A DNA stretch of 64,000 bases from Culex pipiens pallens. Taxonomy: Eukaryota; Arthropoda; Insecta; Diptera; Culicidae. The stretch lies in assembly GCF_016801865.2 (NCBI RefSeq), contig NC_068938.1:25684158-25748157 (forward strand), given 5' to 3'. Both the position numbers and the translations under genes were made by a program. The notes beneath the pieces were generated by a model. That model did no database searches and was not told where the DNA came from. It saw only the letters and a list, made by a program, of their open reading frames with translations. Below, piece after piece: positions 22,415 through 33,466 of this stretch. Within the stretch, counting starts at the first letter, position 1. Each line of letters starts with the position of its first letter.

Positions 22415-22598
22415 TTAAGGGGTTACATACATGTAAATCGGCAAAAATGTCTTGAGCTTATATCGTCTCTTACTCAGTTTAATCATGAAATATCTTCATG
22501 AAACTTTCAGGAGTGATTGAAAACTATCTTTTAAGTGGATTGAATAAATTTTCTGAAACATGAAATTTTGTGATTTTTACATGTATGTAATCACTTAA
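22415..22598. mobile_element. MITE flanked by TTAA, possibly piggyBac-type
   Basis: GGGGTTACATACATGTAAATC on the left and GATTTTTACATGTATGTAATC on the right are imperfect inverted repeats. TTAA stands at both outer edges (22415-22418, 22595-22598), the target duplication used by piggyBac-superfamily transposons. The element is about 184 bp with TTAA included and carries no transposase. Assignment to piggyBac is inference from the TTAA. Confidence 0.65.
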
Positions 22599-22785
22599 TC
22601 TGACAAACAAATCAAAAAAGTAAAAAAAATGGAAAATAATAAAAAAAAACCAAACTGGTCATGTTTTTTGTCATAAGGGTTGTCTGAAACTGAAACTTGA
22701 AATTAAAAGTTATAATAAATTGTTTTTACCTTTTTTTTAAAGAGATAATTTTGACTCATTTTTCCGATGTTGTTTCCTTAAAACT

Positions 22786-22907
22786 TGTTACTCGATTATC
22801 CGAAAGGATCGGAAAAAATCACTTCGGATAATCGGATCATGACATTTTTTTTTCGTTGTCTTGTTTTCGATTGTTGTTCTTGGGGTCATACCCAAACATT
22901 CTCTAAA
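22786..22907. mobile_element. Left fragment of CGATTATCCGAAG pogo-like MITE
   Basis: ACTCGATTATCCGAAAGGAT, then AAATCACTTCGGATAATCGG and TTTCGTTGTCTTGTTTTCGA, correspond to the left part of the intact copy at 33077-33464. The outer CAGTCCAG terminus and the right half are missing. Confidence 0.65.
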
Positions 22908-23230
22908 GCAGTGGTTCTCAACCTTTCAGTTGCATTCCCCCCTTGGCTGATTTGCAAAACCTTTGCTTTATTTTAAACTTATTGGTGAAAATGTTTAAAT
23001 AACATTATTAAATGTTTTATAAAAGATTGACGTTTTAAATTAAATCATGAAATTTTTTAACTAGTGTTCACGAAATAAAATGATTTCTTTTTTGTTTTTA
23101 ATTTGTTTCAATCAACCTAAAATAATTTAAAAAATATATTTTTTGGAAGTAATTAAAGACAGATGAATTAAAAAAAATGAGCAGAACGAAAAAAAATCTT
23201 TTTAAAGGTAAATTAATATAACATCAAAGT
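22908..23230. other. AT-rich spacer, no gene seen
   Basis: AT-rich DNA starting with GCAGTGGTTCTCAACCTTTC, the sort of sequence found at the edge of a hAT-type element, but no partner end was found. Confidence 0.35.
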
Positions 23231-25660
23231 ATCACGTGCTTCCACGCACAAATTTAAATACTGCAGCGCATAAAGAAAGCAAAACATGTGAGCTATTTTT
23301 AAAATCAAAGAGTAATTTAACCGCGCAATACTTTCAACGCTCCGTAAACACACCCTGTGTACTGTATGCTTAGTCCCTCGCTTTTGTTGACAAACAACCT
23401 CTGCAAAGTGTATGTAGATTACTCGCGAGCTTAGCGTACAGTCCGGGGAGATCTTTTGAGATTATTACCCCGTTAACTGGATAACTGCCGAACAGCGAGC
23501 AGCGAGATAACAACAAAGAATTTGTCACTCTAGCGAACCTTTGCGTCACCACCATCACGCAGAGTCAGAGTCAAACTCCCCATGGGGAACCCAACTGTCA
23601 GGCCCCTGTCAACCGCGCAACAAAAAAAAAGGGTCGGCCACGTCTCGTGCAGCGCTTCATTTCCGTTTTCCCGCGTGCGATGATGGTACACAGACTTCAA
23701 AGTCGTGTGATCCAGTCTGGTTCAGTGAACAAAAAAAAAAACTCGTGCGTCATTGTTGTGTAGGCATTGTGTTATCAAATCGCACATATCACCGATCAAT
23801 AACCTTGTTTTTCTCTCTTTCGTCTAGGCGTTTGGCCACAGACAAGGGGAATTGGAATTCTTGGGTTTCAAAATATTCAAAATAATTCAGCATTGTTTCG
23901 TCCGCTTGTCTATGTCCGGCATCCGACATGCTGCTGGTACAAAACAGACACAACGGCCTACTCGGTCCGTGACGGCGCTCTATCGAAGCCAATATTTCCA
24001 TCAATTGGGAAAAATTCGCCATCACTTCATCGTCATCCATCGTGAGCGTGAAGTTTTGCTTCGCTCGTTTGTGCAGCAACTCGTTCGGCGAAAGGAGAAG
24101 TGAATCCTCTACTTTACGCTTCAACGAACTTCATCTTGATCGGACTCGATACCTGGTCTGGTTCGAGCATAACGACCACGCACCACGTGAACTTTTTGTG
24201 CAAACAAAAACAACTCTGATGTGGTGCTGTGTTCATAGAAAGGTATTTTATCAACCAACCCCCACAAGTTCGGCGGACATTCCCGTCTCGGAAAATAAAA
24301 CCAACGCGCCATTACACAACGACTGCAACGTCATACCTGCGAAAATGTGCCCGGGTGAATTTCCCGGAGAGTTGGCGTGTCCGACGACCCCGCGGAGCAA
24401 CACCGTAAATAGGATGCGACAGGCGACGAGCAGATTGTTTATCAACAACACTGTTTGAACAAGCTTCAAAATACGTAATTCGTCAATTTGGGAAGGTGTA
24501 ACTCGCTTGTTCGGGCTCGAAATAGCTTTTCGATGTGTCGATTTTGGTTGACGCAACTTGTAACCTACATGTCTTCTAGATTGTTGTCAACATTCAATTT
24601 CAATTTCAGTCAATTATACGCGACGATTCTTGCTGAAAACAACTCTTGAGCGAACCACAGTCGCAAAATGTCTACCACTTTTAACGTAAATATTGAAGAG
24701 TGCTCACAACCGCTAAGTGGCAACACTTCAACAAACTAATCTAACTGTCGTTCTGCCCAATTGTCGCCGCCAGTTTTGAAGCCCCGATACAAGTTATCGC
24801 GATAATTGTACCCTCGTACTATACGAACACTCGTTACATACTTGTTGTTGTCACCTCGCGTGAAGTCAGGTGGTGTCACAATAACACCTCCTCCTAGACC
24901 TTGAGAGATGTAGTGGATCGTCTCCCCAAGAAATGAGAACTTGTTTGCTACAAATCAAGCTAGAAATGTGTATCAAATCTCATAGCGGATCACTCAACAA
25001 TGGGCGTTTCACGGGTAGCAATTTTTCAGTTGTGGCAAATTGTGAACGTCTTGACTGAATTTTTAAATTTTATTTTAATTTAACTATTGAAATAAATTTC
25101 ATTAAATCCTTCAATTCCGCAAATTTCTCAAATTTTTACGACAACCTCAGCTGTAAACAAAAAAACAAATGATGATGCGTCCTCCCCACTTTCAACCAGG
25201 AAGCCCAGCTGTGGATCTGCACTCACTCGCGCAACGAGGTCAGACCGGCGCGTCGCGTCACGTCTTCCTAATAAATAATTGGCACGCGTACTCAGTACAA
25301 CCCACCATAAGGGAAATTCTTGCTCGATACTCTCTTTTTATTTGTTGCACTCAGACAAGTAGACGTGAAACTTTTGCAGTTTTGTTACATTTCACAGCTT
25401 TCTTCTATGAGTGTATCAATCACATTCAATAAAGTGAACGAAAGTGGTGTCCTCACCACCACCACTCAGTCGCACTTTGAGTTTGTTTTCATTCTGAGCA
25501 TGTGGTGGCGGCGGCACGCTGCCGATGTAAACAAGCATTTATTGGAAATACCAACGAGACGGGGATGCGATAGAAATATTTTGCATCCGATTTTGTTACG
25601 AGAGTCAGCGACGAGTTGGGAACAGAGTTTTGCGAAATCGTTTTTTAAAGTATAGATATT
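23231..25660. other. Large GC-richer single-copy island
   Basis: The most gene-like non-repeat block in the window by composition. It carries overlapping frames on both strands (23541-23885 plus, 24042-24458 plus, 23789-24124 minus, 24251-24556 minus). It may be a promoter region with short exons, a decayed gene or conserved regulatory DNA. No domain was recognised in any frame. Confidence 0.45.
23789..24124 (-). CDS. Candidate coding segment, unrecognised product
   Basis: A 111-codon frame on the minus strand with protein-like composition: charged and mixed, no low-complexity runs, containing LLLSPNELLHKRAKQ and MDDDEVMANFSQLMEI. The frame opens at a TTG just after an in-frame TGA, so as an independent gene it would have to start at the internal ATG (residue 29 of the frame). 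Otherwise it is an exon with an upstream acceptor, or the 3' part of a frameshifted gene. A second minus-strand frame (24121-24312), offset by a frameshift, ends in acidic DQDEVR right where this begins. No family was recognised. Confidence 0.22.
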   Translation of the reverse strand: MKRKVEDSLLLSPNELLHKRAKQNFTLTMDDDEVMANFSQLMEILASIERRHGPSRPLCLFCTSSMSDAGHRQADETMLNYFEYFETQEFQFPLSVAKRLDEREKNKVIDR

Positions 25661-26285
25661 TTTAATAAAAAACTGAAAGTTACAAGATTCGGAACCGATA
25701 TCTCGGGGACTAATGGTCCGATTTTTATTAATCTAGAAAAATAAATTTAATGAAATTTCTGCTCTTACAAAAAAATATTTCGAGATTTTAAAATCCAGCC
25801 TAACATTTGAAAGTGACAAAAACAAGTTATTCAGTAAAAAATCCCTTTCAAAAATGTTATCTTTTTTTATTATAATTTTCAAATTAATTCTCATTGGAAA
25901 GAGCAAAAAAAATCACCACATTTTCATTTTATAACATTGTAAATCGGACCATTAGTTCCCGAGATATCGGTAATCAAAAAACAAGGGGTAATTTACCAAC
26001 ACTAAGAAAATCTAATTTTTCCTGTTTTTTATATGTTTGCGTGACTAAATCTAAGCAACAAAAGGCCGCATCAATAAAGATTTATTTATTTTATTTTATT
26101 ATATTTTTTCAAAAATGGGCAAACATGGGTACTACATTAGAAATTGAAATGAAGCAACTTTATTTTCAATGAATCAAATAAATTATTTAAGAATTGCTTT
26201 AGGTTGTGATAGCTTTTTATAAAAAAAATAATGACTTGGTCAAAGATTTTCTGTCCCTTCCAGAATTTTCTGAAAAGATTCTTTA
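25661..26285. other. AT-rich repeat-derived sequence
   Basis: Contains TATCTCGGGGACTAATGGTC and, further on, ATTAGTTCCCGAGATATCGG, which are partly inverted to each other (25702-25721, 25950-25969). It is probably a decayed fold-back. No gene was seen. Confidence 0.4.
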
Positions 26286-26430
26286 ACCCTTTCAAGCCTG
26301 AATTTTTGAAATTTTTTTTTTTTTTTAGTTGACGGTGGGAAAATGATCCTGAGGACCATACAGAAATTATAGGCTACTTTCAAAAATTTTGATTTTTGGG
26401 GCATATATGACCCATCAGGCACGAAAGGGT
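26286..26430. mobile_element. ACCCTTTCAAGCCTGA MITE
   Basis: ACCCTTTCAAGCCTGA on the left and TCAGGCACGAAAGGGT on the right are inverted repeats of an element of 145 bp. It shares TATATGACCCATCAGGC with the copy at 21153-21281 in opposite orientation. Non-coding. Confidence 0.75.
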
Positions 26431-27230
26431 CAAAAAGAACTACTCTGTCTCATTACAATATGATGTCCCCGAAAACATTAAGAAATAATTCTTTTCTGAC
26501 CATAAACACTTTTTTTTCTAAAGTTCAATTTTTTTTTATGTTTCTGATTTTTTGCATTTTATTGTGCACAAAAAGTGCATTGTTTTTTTTTTGGGATTTT
26601 TCACCAAAATTTTGAAAAAAATATATTTTGTACGCCTATCATTGAAAATAACGGCTATTATCCACTTTTGGCAAAATCGAGATTATTGCTCCAAGTGGTA
26701 GATGATGTCCCAACGCATCTTCTGAAACTTGAATTTTACTAAAATATTGTTAAGTTTTGGCTGCCGATGCAAAACACTAAACGGCTAAAATTCCATTCCC
26801 ATTAAAATTTGCCGTGGTAAAGATTTGCTAACGAACACAAAATGCGTTTTTCTCGGAATACTTGATTTGGCATAATAGCCGAATCTCCAATAATGGGCAG
26901 TGTACTAAACATGGTTTATAGAAAAAGCCTTTCTTCATAATGGCGCTTACGTCCCATGGTCAAATTAATGAAATCTTTTGATTATTCATGTCGATTGCTA
27001 TTATAAAGTATCCAAAAGGTTTGGAAACATAAAACGTGCTGGTAATAGCTGGAAAAGTGTTGTAAGTGACAAAATTTAGTTTCCATAAGGAATTTTGAAA
27101 ATTCGCCATTTTTATTTTACTAAATGAATAAATGTATTGTTGTTTTTTTTTTTTTATTAACGTGGCAAAATCATTTTGGCGGCAATTAAGCAAAACTAAA
27201 TGTCACATGAAGCCAATAAAAAATCAGGCA
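26431..27230. other. AT-rich repeat-derived sequence
   Basis: No gene was seen. ATAATGGGCAGTGTAC at about 26891 resembles the ends of the element at 41839-42085. Confidence 0.4.
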
Positions 27231-27358
27231 AACATTGTAATAGGGCCGAACCGAAGTGTAGAAAAAATCTATCCAGCTCGTTCCTAATGTAAACATCAAC
27301 TGACGTGAGCAGAAAAGACTCTTTGTTTACACATAGGCTTCGGCCCTATTACAATGTT
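27231..27358. mobile_element. Short hairpin MITE, AATAGGGC family
   Basis: AACATTGTAATAGGGCCGAA and its exact complement form the outer 20 bp on each side. A second pairing, TGTAAAC with GTTTACA, lies further in. It is 128 bp and non-coding. It resembles in layout the elements at 35624-35746 and 40355-40499. Confidence 0.82.
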
Positions 27359-27664
27359 ATGCATGAAATGCCGACTTCCTGGATCAATACGTGAATACCT
27401 GAATGAATACAGAAAATTATTAATGGGACCCCTAACTATGAAGTGAACTAATTTTTAAATGTTTTAGAACAGAAATGATATTTTCTATGAAAACAGGCCA
27501 TTTTGCGGTAAATGGAAAATTGCGAATTCTAAACGATTTTTGGGAATATTGCGTTGTATGAAAACATTGTTCCTGAGGCAAAAACCTATCGAAATCAGGG
27601 TGAGCCCGGAGTTTACCTCAACATCGCCTTTTTTTTGGGACAACCTAGTGTGGATCCTACAAAA
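27359..27664. other. Spacer, no gene seen
   Basis: AT-rich sequence between two elements; no structure was recognised. Confidence 0.4.
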
Positions 27665-27800
27665 CTACACTTCGGATAATCAAATCTTAGGGTTATTATA
27701 ATCGTTGCCTTATATTTGTTTGTCGCGATTCAGAATGAGCCATAAACTAAGCTAAAGTGAATTAGAATTTTTAAATCGAAGATGGCGGCCAAAGTGGCTA

Positions 27801-28271
27801 CACCCAAACGGCGGTCGCATGATTTTGATGCATGGCGGCATGAAAGTATATCAGAATCTGCATGAAAACTGTCCTCATGCATTTTTTGCGATATAGGGGT
27901 ATGACATTTTTGCCCGTTACCGATAATTATCGACATTACCGACGGCTTTTTGGTTGTATTTCACAAAAAAAAACCCTTATCAGAACGAGGATTGAACTAC
28001 CAACTTCTTGGTTATTGCTCCGACAAGCTACCACCGCGCCATGGACGCTTGATGAAAAAGGAGTGAAAGAGCGCCAACATATGCTTCTTTTTGGAGTGTT
28101 GCTCGGGGACGGGCCAGTGTTATATGTGTTGGTGAGAACTGCAGATCGCTGAAATGTTTACACGCGGGCAAAAATGATCTAGGGGCTTGCTGCAAAAAAT
28201 GTTATAAAATATGACATTTTCTGCAGCAAATCGACTGTTGCAGATTTTGAGATATATTTTTCCTTTGGGTG
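27801..28271. mobile_element. CACCCAAA-TIR element with tRNA-like module (copy 3)
   Basis: CACCCAAA (27801-27808) and TTTGGGTG (28264-28271) are exact inverted repeats flanked by TA on both sides (27799-27800, 28272-28273). The insertion interrupts the pogo-like MITE at 27665-28490, which gives an independent view of its borders. It is 471 bp with no transposase. A tRNA-like segment lies in the middle on the minus strand. Confidence 0.75.
27975..28048 (-). repeat. tRNA-like module inside TIR element (copy 3)
   Basis: Read on the minus strand: A-box-like TGGCGCGGTGG (28041-28031), B-box-like GTAGTTCAATCCT (28000-27988) and a T9 run (27973-27965) directly after the module. The A-box half and the stretch GAGCAATAACCA resemble mosquito tRNA-derived SINEs. 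It differs in sequence from the modules at 1731-1804 and 2601-2674, but the order of parts is the same. Confidence 0.65.
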
Positions 28272-28718
28272 TATAATAAGTATTGAAAAAATACATTTTG
28301 TAATTTAATAGACAACAAAATATCCGTCGCCGAACTCGAATTTTATGTTAAAAATAATAAAAAATAAAAAAAAGCACGACAAAATATGTATTTATGATTC
28401 GGTAGAGGTCCCAAAAAACACATTCAAATTCGAACTTCGGATAGTCGAAACATCGGATAATCGAGAATTTGGATAATCGAGTCAGGACTGTACATAAAAA
28501 AATGTGTCGGTATTAAAACATATTCACACATTGGAATTTAAAAAAGCATATTCTAAGCAAAACGAGGCTTTCAGATTCATAACATTCATAAGATTTTACA
28601 TTAAAAGTGTTTTTTTAGCAACTCTGACAGTTTAGTAATTTGAGTAAATTGTATGCCAAACAGATTCAAAATGTAGTTTTGAAAATCAGACGGCTTTTGG
28701 ACAGGAACTTCAAAACTT

Positions 28719-28902
28719 CACGGAGAAAAAAGAGTTCCCAAAATCGTGAACAAGCGTTCATAAAAAATGGGAACCACGAACAAAGTGTTCAAATCCCATG
28801 GTACGATTTCCAAAAACGTACCATTAGATTTGAACACTTTGTTCGTGGTTCCCATTTTCATGAACGCTTGTTCACGATTTTGGGAACTCTTTTTTCTCCG
28901 TG
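28719..28902. mobile_element. Near-perfect hairpin MITE, CACGGAGAAAAAAG ends
   Basis: CACGGAGAAAAAAGAGTTCC at the left and its exact complement at the right start arms that pair almost without interruption to a short centre near 28810. The fold would be a stem of about 85 bp. An outer pair ACAGGAAC / GTTCCTGT (28701-28708, 28902-28909) may be part of the element or of its target. A diverged, half-length relative sits at 61972-62103. Confidence 0.85.
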
Positions 28903-29186
28903 TTCCTGTAATTTCTAATGTGATTTTTCAAACCGACGTAACCTTGCTTGAACATGCCCAATGTTACATCCTTTTTCGCGATTTTTGCGATCAGTTATCA
29001 AGGTATTACATATTCTCAGAACTGTTTGGCTATAACAAAAAAAACATATTTTTTCTGAATTCCTATAAAAAAAGTAGCTAAAAAAGCAATTAAAACAATG
29101 ACGAAAACTTTGACTTTTACTACCCAGCAATCAGCAGCCTTCAATGCTGGAAAACATGTGACAGGAAAACATCATTCCTTACTCGT

Positions 29187-29386
29187 TACACAGAAGGAAA
29201 AAAATATTGTTCCTAAGGGAATGGTTACAGATTTTTGTTCAAAAAATGTGTAATATTACCTCAGGAACTGGTGAATAAAATTCAGGTTCACATTTTAAAA
29301 CTTTTTTTAGGTAAAATTCCTCAAAAAGAGGTCATATTCAACCAACAAAATTTTCAACTTTCCAAAATTCAACTTTTTTCTGTGTA
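29187..29386. mobile_element. TACACAGAA-ended MITE
   Basis: TACACAGAAGG on the left and TTTTTTCTGTGTA on the right are inverted. CGTTA stands on both sides (29184-29188, 29387-29391) and could be a target duplication, although it overlaps the left terminus. It shares GTAATATTAC-like and CCAAAATTCAACTTTTTT stretches with the copies at 50012-50242 and 50394-50611. Non-coding. Confidence 0.6.
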
Positions 29387-29429
29387 CGTTACTTGCCTTT
29401 TTATCAAGTCTAAATCGTTCCTATAACAT

Positions 29430-31080
29430 CCATCAGCACATGGAAACATGTCACGGAAAGACAAGCCAATTAGCTCCTTTCAAAATAGGAACGCGATTTA
29501 TTAAATTTGCATCTACCCCCCTACAGGATGCACCAATTAGTCCCGAACAAGTATTGATCAGTCTTCCCCTTCGTCACAGAGGGTTGTCTTATCATTCTTC
29601 AATGTTCCAACAGAGGCGGTCACATGAGTTGGCTTATTTTTTCAATGACGTGGTGGCCAACACGTTGTGCAAATGGATCTTCTCCATTTTGCAACCGCTC
29701 GCCAATTGGCAGTGTAAATTCGCGCACCTGTGCGGGGCCTTTTGCTTGTTGCTGGCTATTTTTTGCTCTATTTACACTACACCCGTAATAGAGTGGAAGG
29801 TGAGGGGGAGCGCTATTTTTTATTGATATTTTTCGAAATAACTCGCGACCATGCAGCTATGCCGGTGTTATGTCTATTTTGCGCCAATTGGCTGCTCGAA
29901 AATGCGTGAAAATGGGCCCGCGGTGACTGCGAAAATTAGCAACCTGGTTGATGGGCCCCCGTGTTGTTGTTGATTACAGCGAACCGCGCGCGAACCTATA
30001 AATAGTTGAGCAGGGGGTGGAAAATCGATAGCATTTACTTGTACGATTTCATCGAGTCGAAAATGGCATTCAGGGTCGATATTTGGAATTGCACTTATAT
30101 TTGCGGCTGCAAATGGTAAAGCTCTGCCATATTTTCAGATTTCCTAGAAATGGCTGGGAATCGTTCTCCAAATGGGTTTTCGGTGCACTCTTCTCGAAGG
30201 ATGAAGGTTGTATTTTGCCAGCTGCAGTTGGAAAAATTACAACTGAGCACGATTCCTTTTCGGAGCCCGGTTTTCTGTAGCTGTATTTCACTACAGTAAA
30301 GCACCAATTGTTTGATTTTTTTTTAAATAGATTAGAACCACGATAAAAGGAATACAACACTAACTGAATGATTCTTGTCAAATGCCAAACAAAACGCACA
30401 GTCAAACTATCAAGGTTTCACTGTACCGGAACAAGCTTAGCTACAGCACTCTAACCGTGGCGAGAAAACCCATTGTGTGACCTTGCAATTTTCCCCACCG
30501 CATCTCTCGGTTGAAGCTGTTACAACATGGTGGTGGCAGGTGCATCGGGATGTGGCGGGTTCAGGGGGGTGGAGCCTGTTGAAAACTCTCGAACGTTACG
30601 TAACGGGGTTTTCTTCAACCGAAAGAGACGTGCATAGATGCACTCTATATCCCGGGCGATGCATCTCGGGGCAAACTTTTGATCTTCACACCGAACTTGA
30701 GGCATCGTTTGGGACACTTTCAGGAACGTGTCTTTGGGTAGGAAAAAAAATTGTTTCAAGGACATCAACCGTGTTCAAATGGGTTATATCTAGAAAACTT
30801 TCTTCATCATGTGATTTTTAGCTTCGAGCACATCATGTCAGCTAGAACACCTGCAGTAGATTTTATCCGTGCATGCATAAATTGATGTGCAATTTTGATG
30901 TAGAAGTTTCCACTTCCGATGGCACAAACCAGACTGCCTTTCAAGGGCACTCACGTGTACGGATGTTGATTTTATTACTTGAGAAAGTGCAGCCCAACCC
31001 GATCGATCGGGTTATGCCACACCCAAATATGGAAAGTTTTACAACAAAAAATGGCAATTCAAGGATCAGTCATGTGAACC
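29430..31080. other. Single-copy island, no gene recognised
   Basis: GC-richer block without TIRs. A 128-codon frame (29440-29826) contains hydrophobic and cysteine-rich parts but no recognisable family and no clear splice signals. GAACGTTACGTAACGGGG lies at about 30591. It could be regulatory DNA. Confidence 0.45.
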
Positions 31081-33074
31081 CACTCTTTAGAGTTTTAAAT
31101 AGATCAACTTTTTTCAAAAATATGTTTTACGTAAAATCGAAGAAATGTACACATTTTTGAAAAAGTTTAAAGTTTAAAAAGTTAACACTTTAAAAATGTC
31201 CAAAATAACTCACTATCAAATATGTTGTGTACGTAAGAGCGATTCTCCGAAATTTCGGTCATTGTTTTTATTTGTTTGTTTACCTGTCTATACAAAAATA
31301 GTATTATAATGTTCTAGCACCTGTATCTTGAGAACAGATTTTTTGATGAATTGTAAAAAGTTGTAGGAAAAAAAACAGGGACAATTTGGGGAACAAAATA
31401 GGTACACTATAATTTATGAAAAACTTTGACCAGATAGTAGAAAAAAATTAACATGTCTTTTAGACGCAAAATCAAATTTGAAATCAAAAAGTTTTGATTT
31501 GAAAAAAATAAAGATATTGAAATAACAAGCCATAGTTTCAGCATTTGCATAGAAATAGTCTTTTAAAATGCATTTAACACTAGTCCAGTTGTTTTGTAAT
31601 CATTAATTTGCAAAAAATGAAAGATTTTACGAAAACAAAAATTTTAGCAAAAAAAACTTTAACATCGAAAAAACAACTCAAACATGCTTAAAGTGATACA
31701 AAACGCAGGGAAACGCATTTTAAATTGATTTCAGCTGATTGTACTTAAAATTCCATTGAAATTTTTAAGTTTTTTGAAAAAATATTTTTTTACCCCCTGA
31801 TTTTTCGGGAAAACTGTGAAGGGGGGAGACAAAAACATTATATAAAATTTGTACCATCCTAAGGAATTTTGAATAATCGGTATTAATATTTTACTAAGAT
31901 GGCTGTATCTTGGCACTGAAGTGAGAAAAAAATATGCAAAAGCAAAATTGTTCAGCATGAAGTTTCTTACAAGATGATGGCAAATTTTTTAGCTGGTTTT
32001 TTGGGATAGAGTTTTTGACTTGGCAGTATACTTTATGAGTGCTTTTTGTTTTAAATCCGATTTTCCATTTAAAAATGAAGTGATTAATCTCGTTTTTTTA
32101 TTCAAAGTTTTCCAAAAAACGATTTAAAAAATGGCAACGTTGCCAAATATTTCTTGCCCTTGAGTCTTGGCTCAAAAGTTGTTTTTATTAAATTCTCTAA
32201 AACATACCAAAAAAATATTTTTTTTCTTGGCAGTGCTGTCAGTTTATTTTACTTTATCAGAAAGATCATATATATTTTCAAAATTATGTTATAAGTAGAT
32301 CTGAAAGTTTTTGAATATTCACAGCATCTGCAAGATTTTTATATTTAAAAAACAGTGACGCTAAATCCTCAATAAATTTTTCACTTTAAATAAGCATTTC
32401 TGATTTTTTTTATCTTTCAGACATTTTTTATCCTTCGCATGACTTTTAAACTAATTTTCCAAACTTAGTAATTTTCAAAAGAGTTTTTCAAGGATGGTTT
32501 TTTTAATGGCTATTCTTAGAAATAAGTCTCTAGCAACTCGAATCAAAATATATCAAGTTCTATAAAGCAGATTATAGCTAGAGCGTCCCATTTCCGGGGC
32601 TACAAAAATCCTGGGAAACGAAAATTTTTCAACTAATTTATTAAAAATTGTTCTGATTCTGGTTTTCTTTAATATTTTGCAACAAAATTGTATAGGACAG
32701 AAACTTAAATGGTCAAAATTGGTGTAAGGGTGAATAAATGGCTTGACTGCTTGTTCAAAAATCATACAGCTTCAAGAAAATACACATTTTTTTCTTATTT
32801 TATAAGCTTAACGAAGCAAAATAAGATACTTTCGCTATTGTTTCGTTGAGAAATACTGTTTCTTTATCAAAGTGTTTTGACATTGGGTACAATGGTACAA
32901 TCATAAAATAGCTTTTAAACTTGCCTCAGTAATCAATTTGAGTGAATGTGATTAATATTAACATTGACACATATGACATAAAAGGTTTATTTTTTATAAT
33001 AATCATGCATTTTTACTTGAAGCACTTTTTAACGAAATTACAATGACAGTTTCCAAATATTTGCAGCTTTCATA
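31081..33074. other. AT-rich repeat-derived sequence
   Basis: No gene was seen. The block TAAAATGCATTTAACACTAG with CAGTTGTTTTGTAATCATTA (about 31565-31614) recurs at about 63218-63270, and the following sequence (TTTTCAGCTGAT / TTTTCAGCCGAAT) also matches. This marks a dispersed repeat present twice in the window. Confidence 0.5.
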
Positions 33075-33076
33075 TA

Positions 33077-33464
33077 CAGTCCAGACTCGATTATCTGATG
33101 GTTTCGGAAAAAAATCACTTCGGAAAATCGAATCAGCAAAAATAATATATTTTTTCGTTGTCTTATTTTTGATTGTCGAGCCATACTTAAGCTCCCCTTA
33201 CTACTAAAGTGATAAAAAAAATAATTACAAGATGGCGGCCAATATGGCGGTGATGAAATATTGAAAAAAATGTGTTTTACTATTTATTGGGCAACCAACT
33301 ATTCGACTAAAATGGGGCCGCATAACTCGAATTTGATGGTAAAAACAAAAAAAAAATTGTTCGTGATTCGGTTATTCGAATTCCCTCATATACATTCGGA
33401 TAATCGAACTTCGGATAATCGAAACTTTGCATAATCGAGGCTTCGGATAATCGAGTCTGGACTG
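33077..33464. mobile_element. Intact pogo-like MITE, CAGTCCAGACTCGATTATC ends
   Basis: CAGTCCAGACTCGATTATC and GATAATCGAGTCTGGACTG are exact inverted repeats of 19 bp. TA stands on both sides (33075-33076, 33465-33466). CAGT termini with a TA duplication are typical of the pogo branch of Tc1/mariner. The 388-bp body has no transposase. Sub-terminal repeats of CTTCGGATAATCGAA occur several times near the right end. Partial copies lie at 22786, 27665, 41094, 46319 and 63977. Confidence 0.85.
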
Positions 33465-33466
33465 TA

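Larger units (their letters stand above)
27665..28490. mobile_element. Pogo-like MITE interrupted by a CACCCAAA element
   Basis: The right end GATAATCGAGTCAGGACTG abuts TA (28491-28492) and matches the terminus of the intact copy at 33077-33464. The left side starts inside the element (CACTTCGGATAATC). Shared internal landmarks include AAGATGGCGGCCAA and ATGATTCGGTA. The element is split by the insertion at 27801-28271. Confidence 0.7.

Noticed and set aside
24042..24458. 138-codon plus-strand frame
   Set aside because: It overlaps the more protein-like minus-strand frames and shows no domain; probably a shadow or chance in GC-rich DNA.
29440..29826. 128-codon plus-strand frame
   Set aside because: Starts well inside a single-copy island, with no known family and no supporting signals; the hydrophobic stretch near its end is unlike a typical signal or membrane helix in position.
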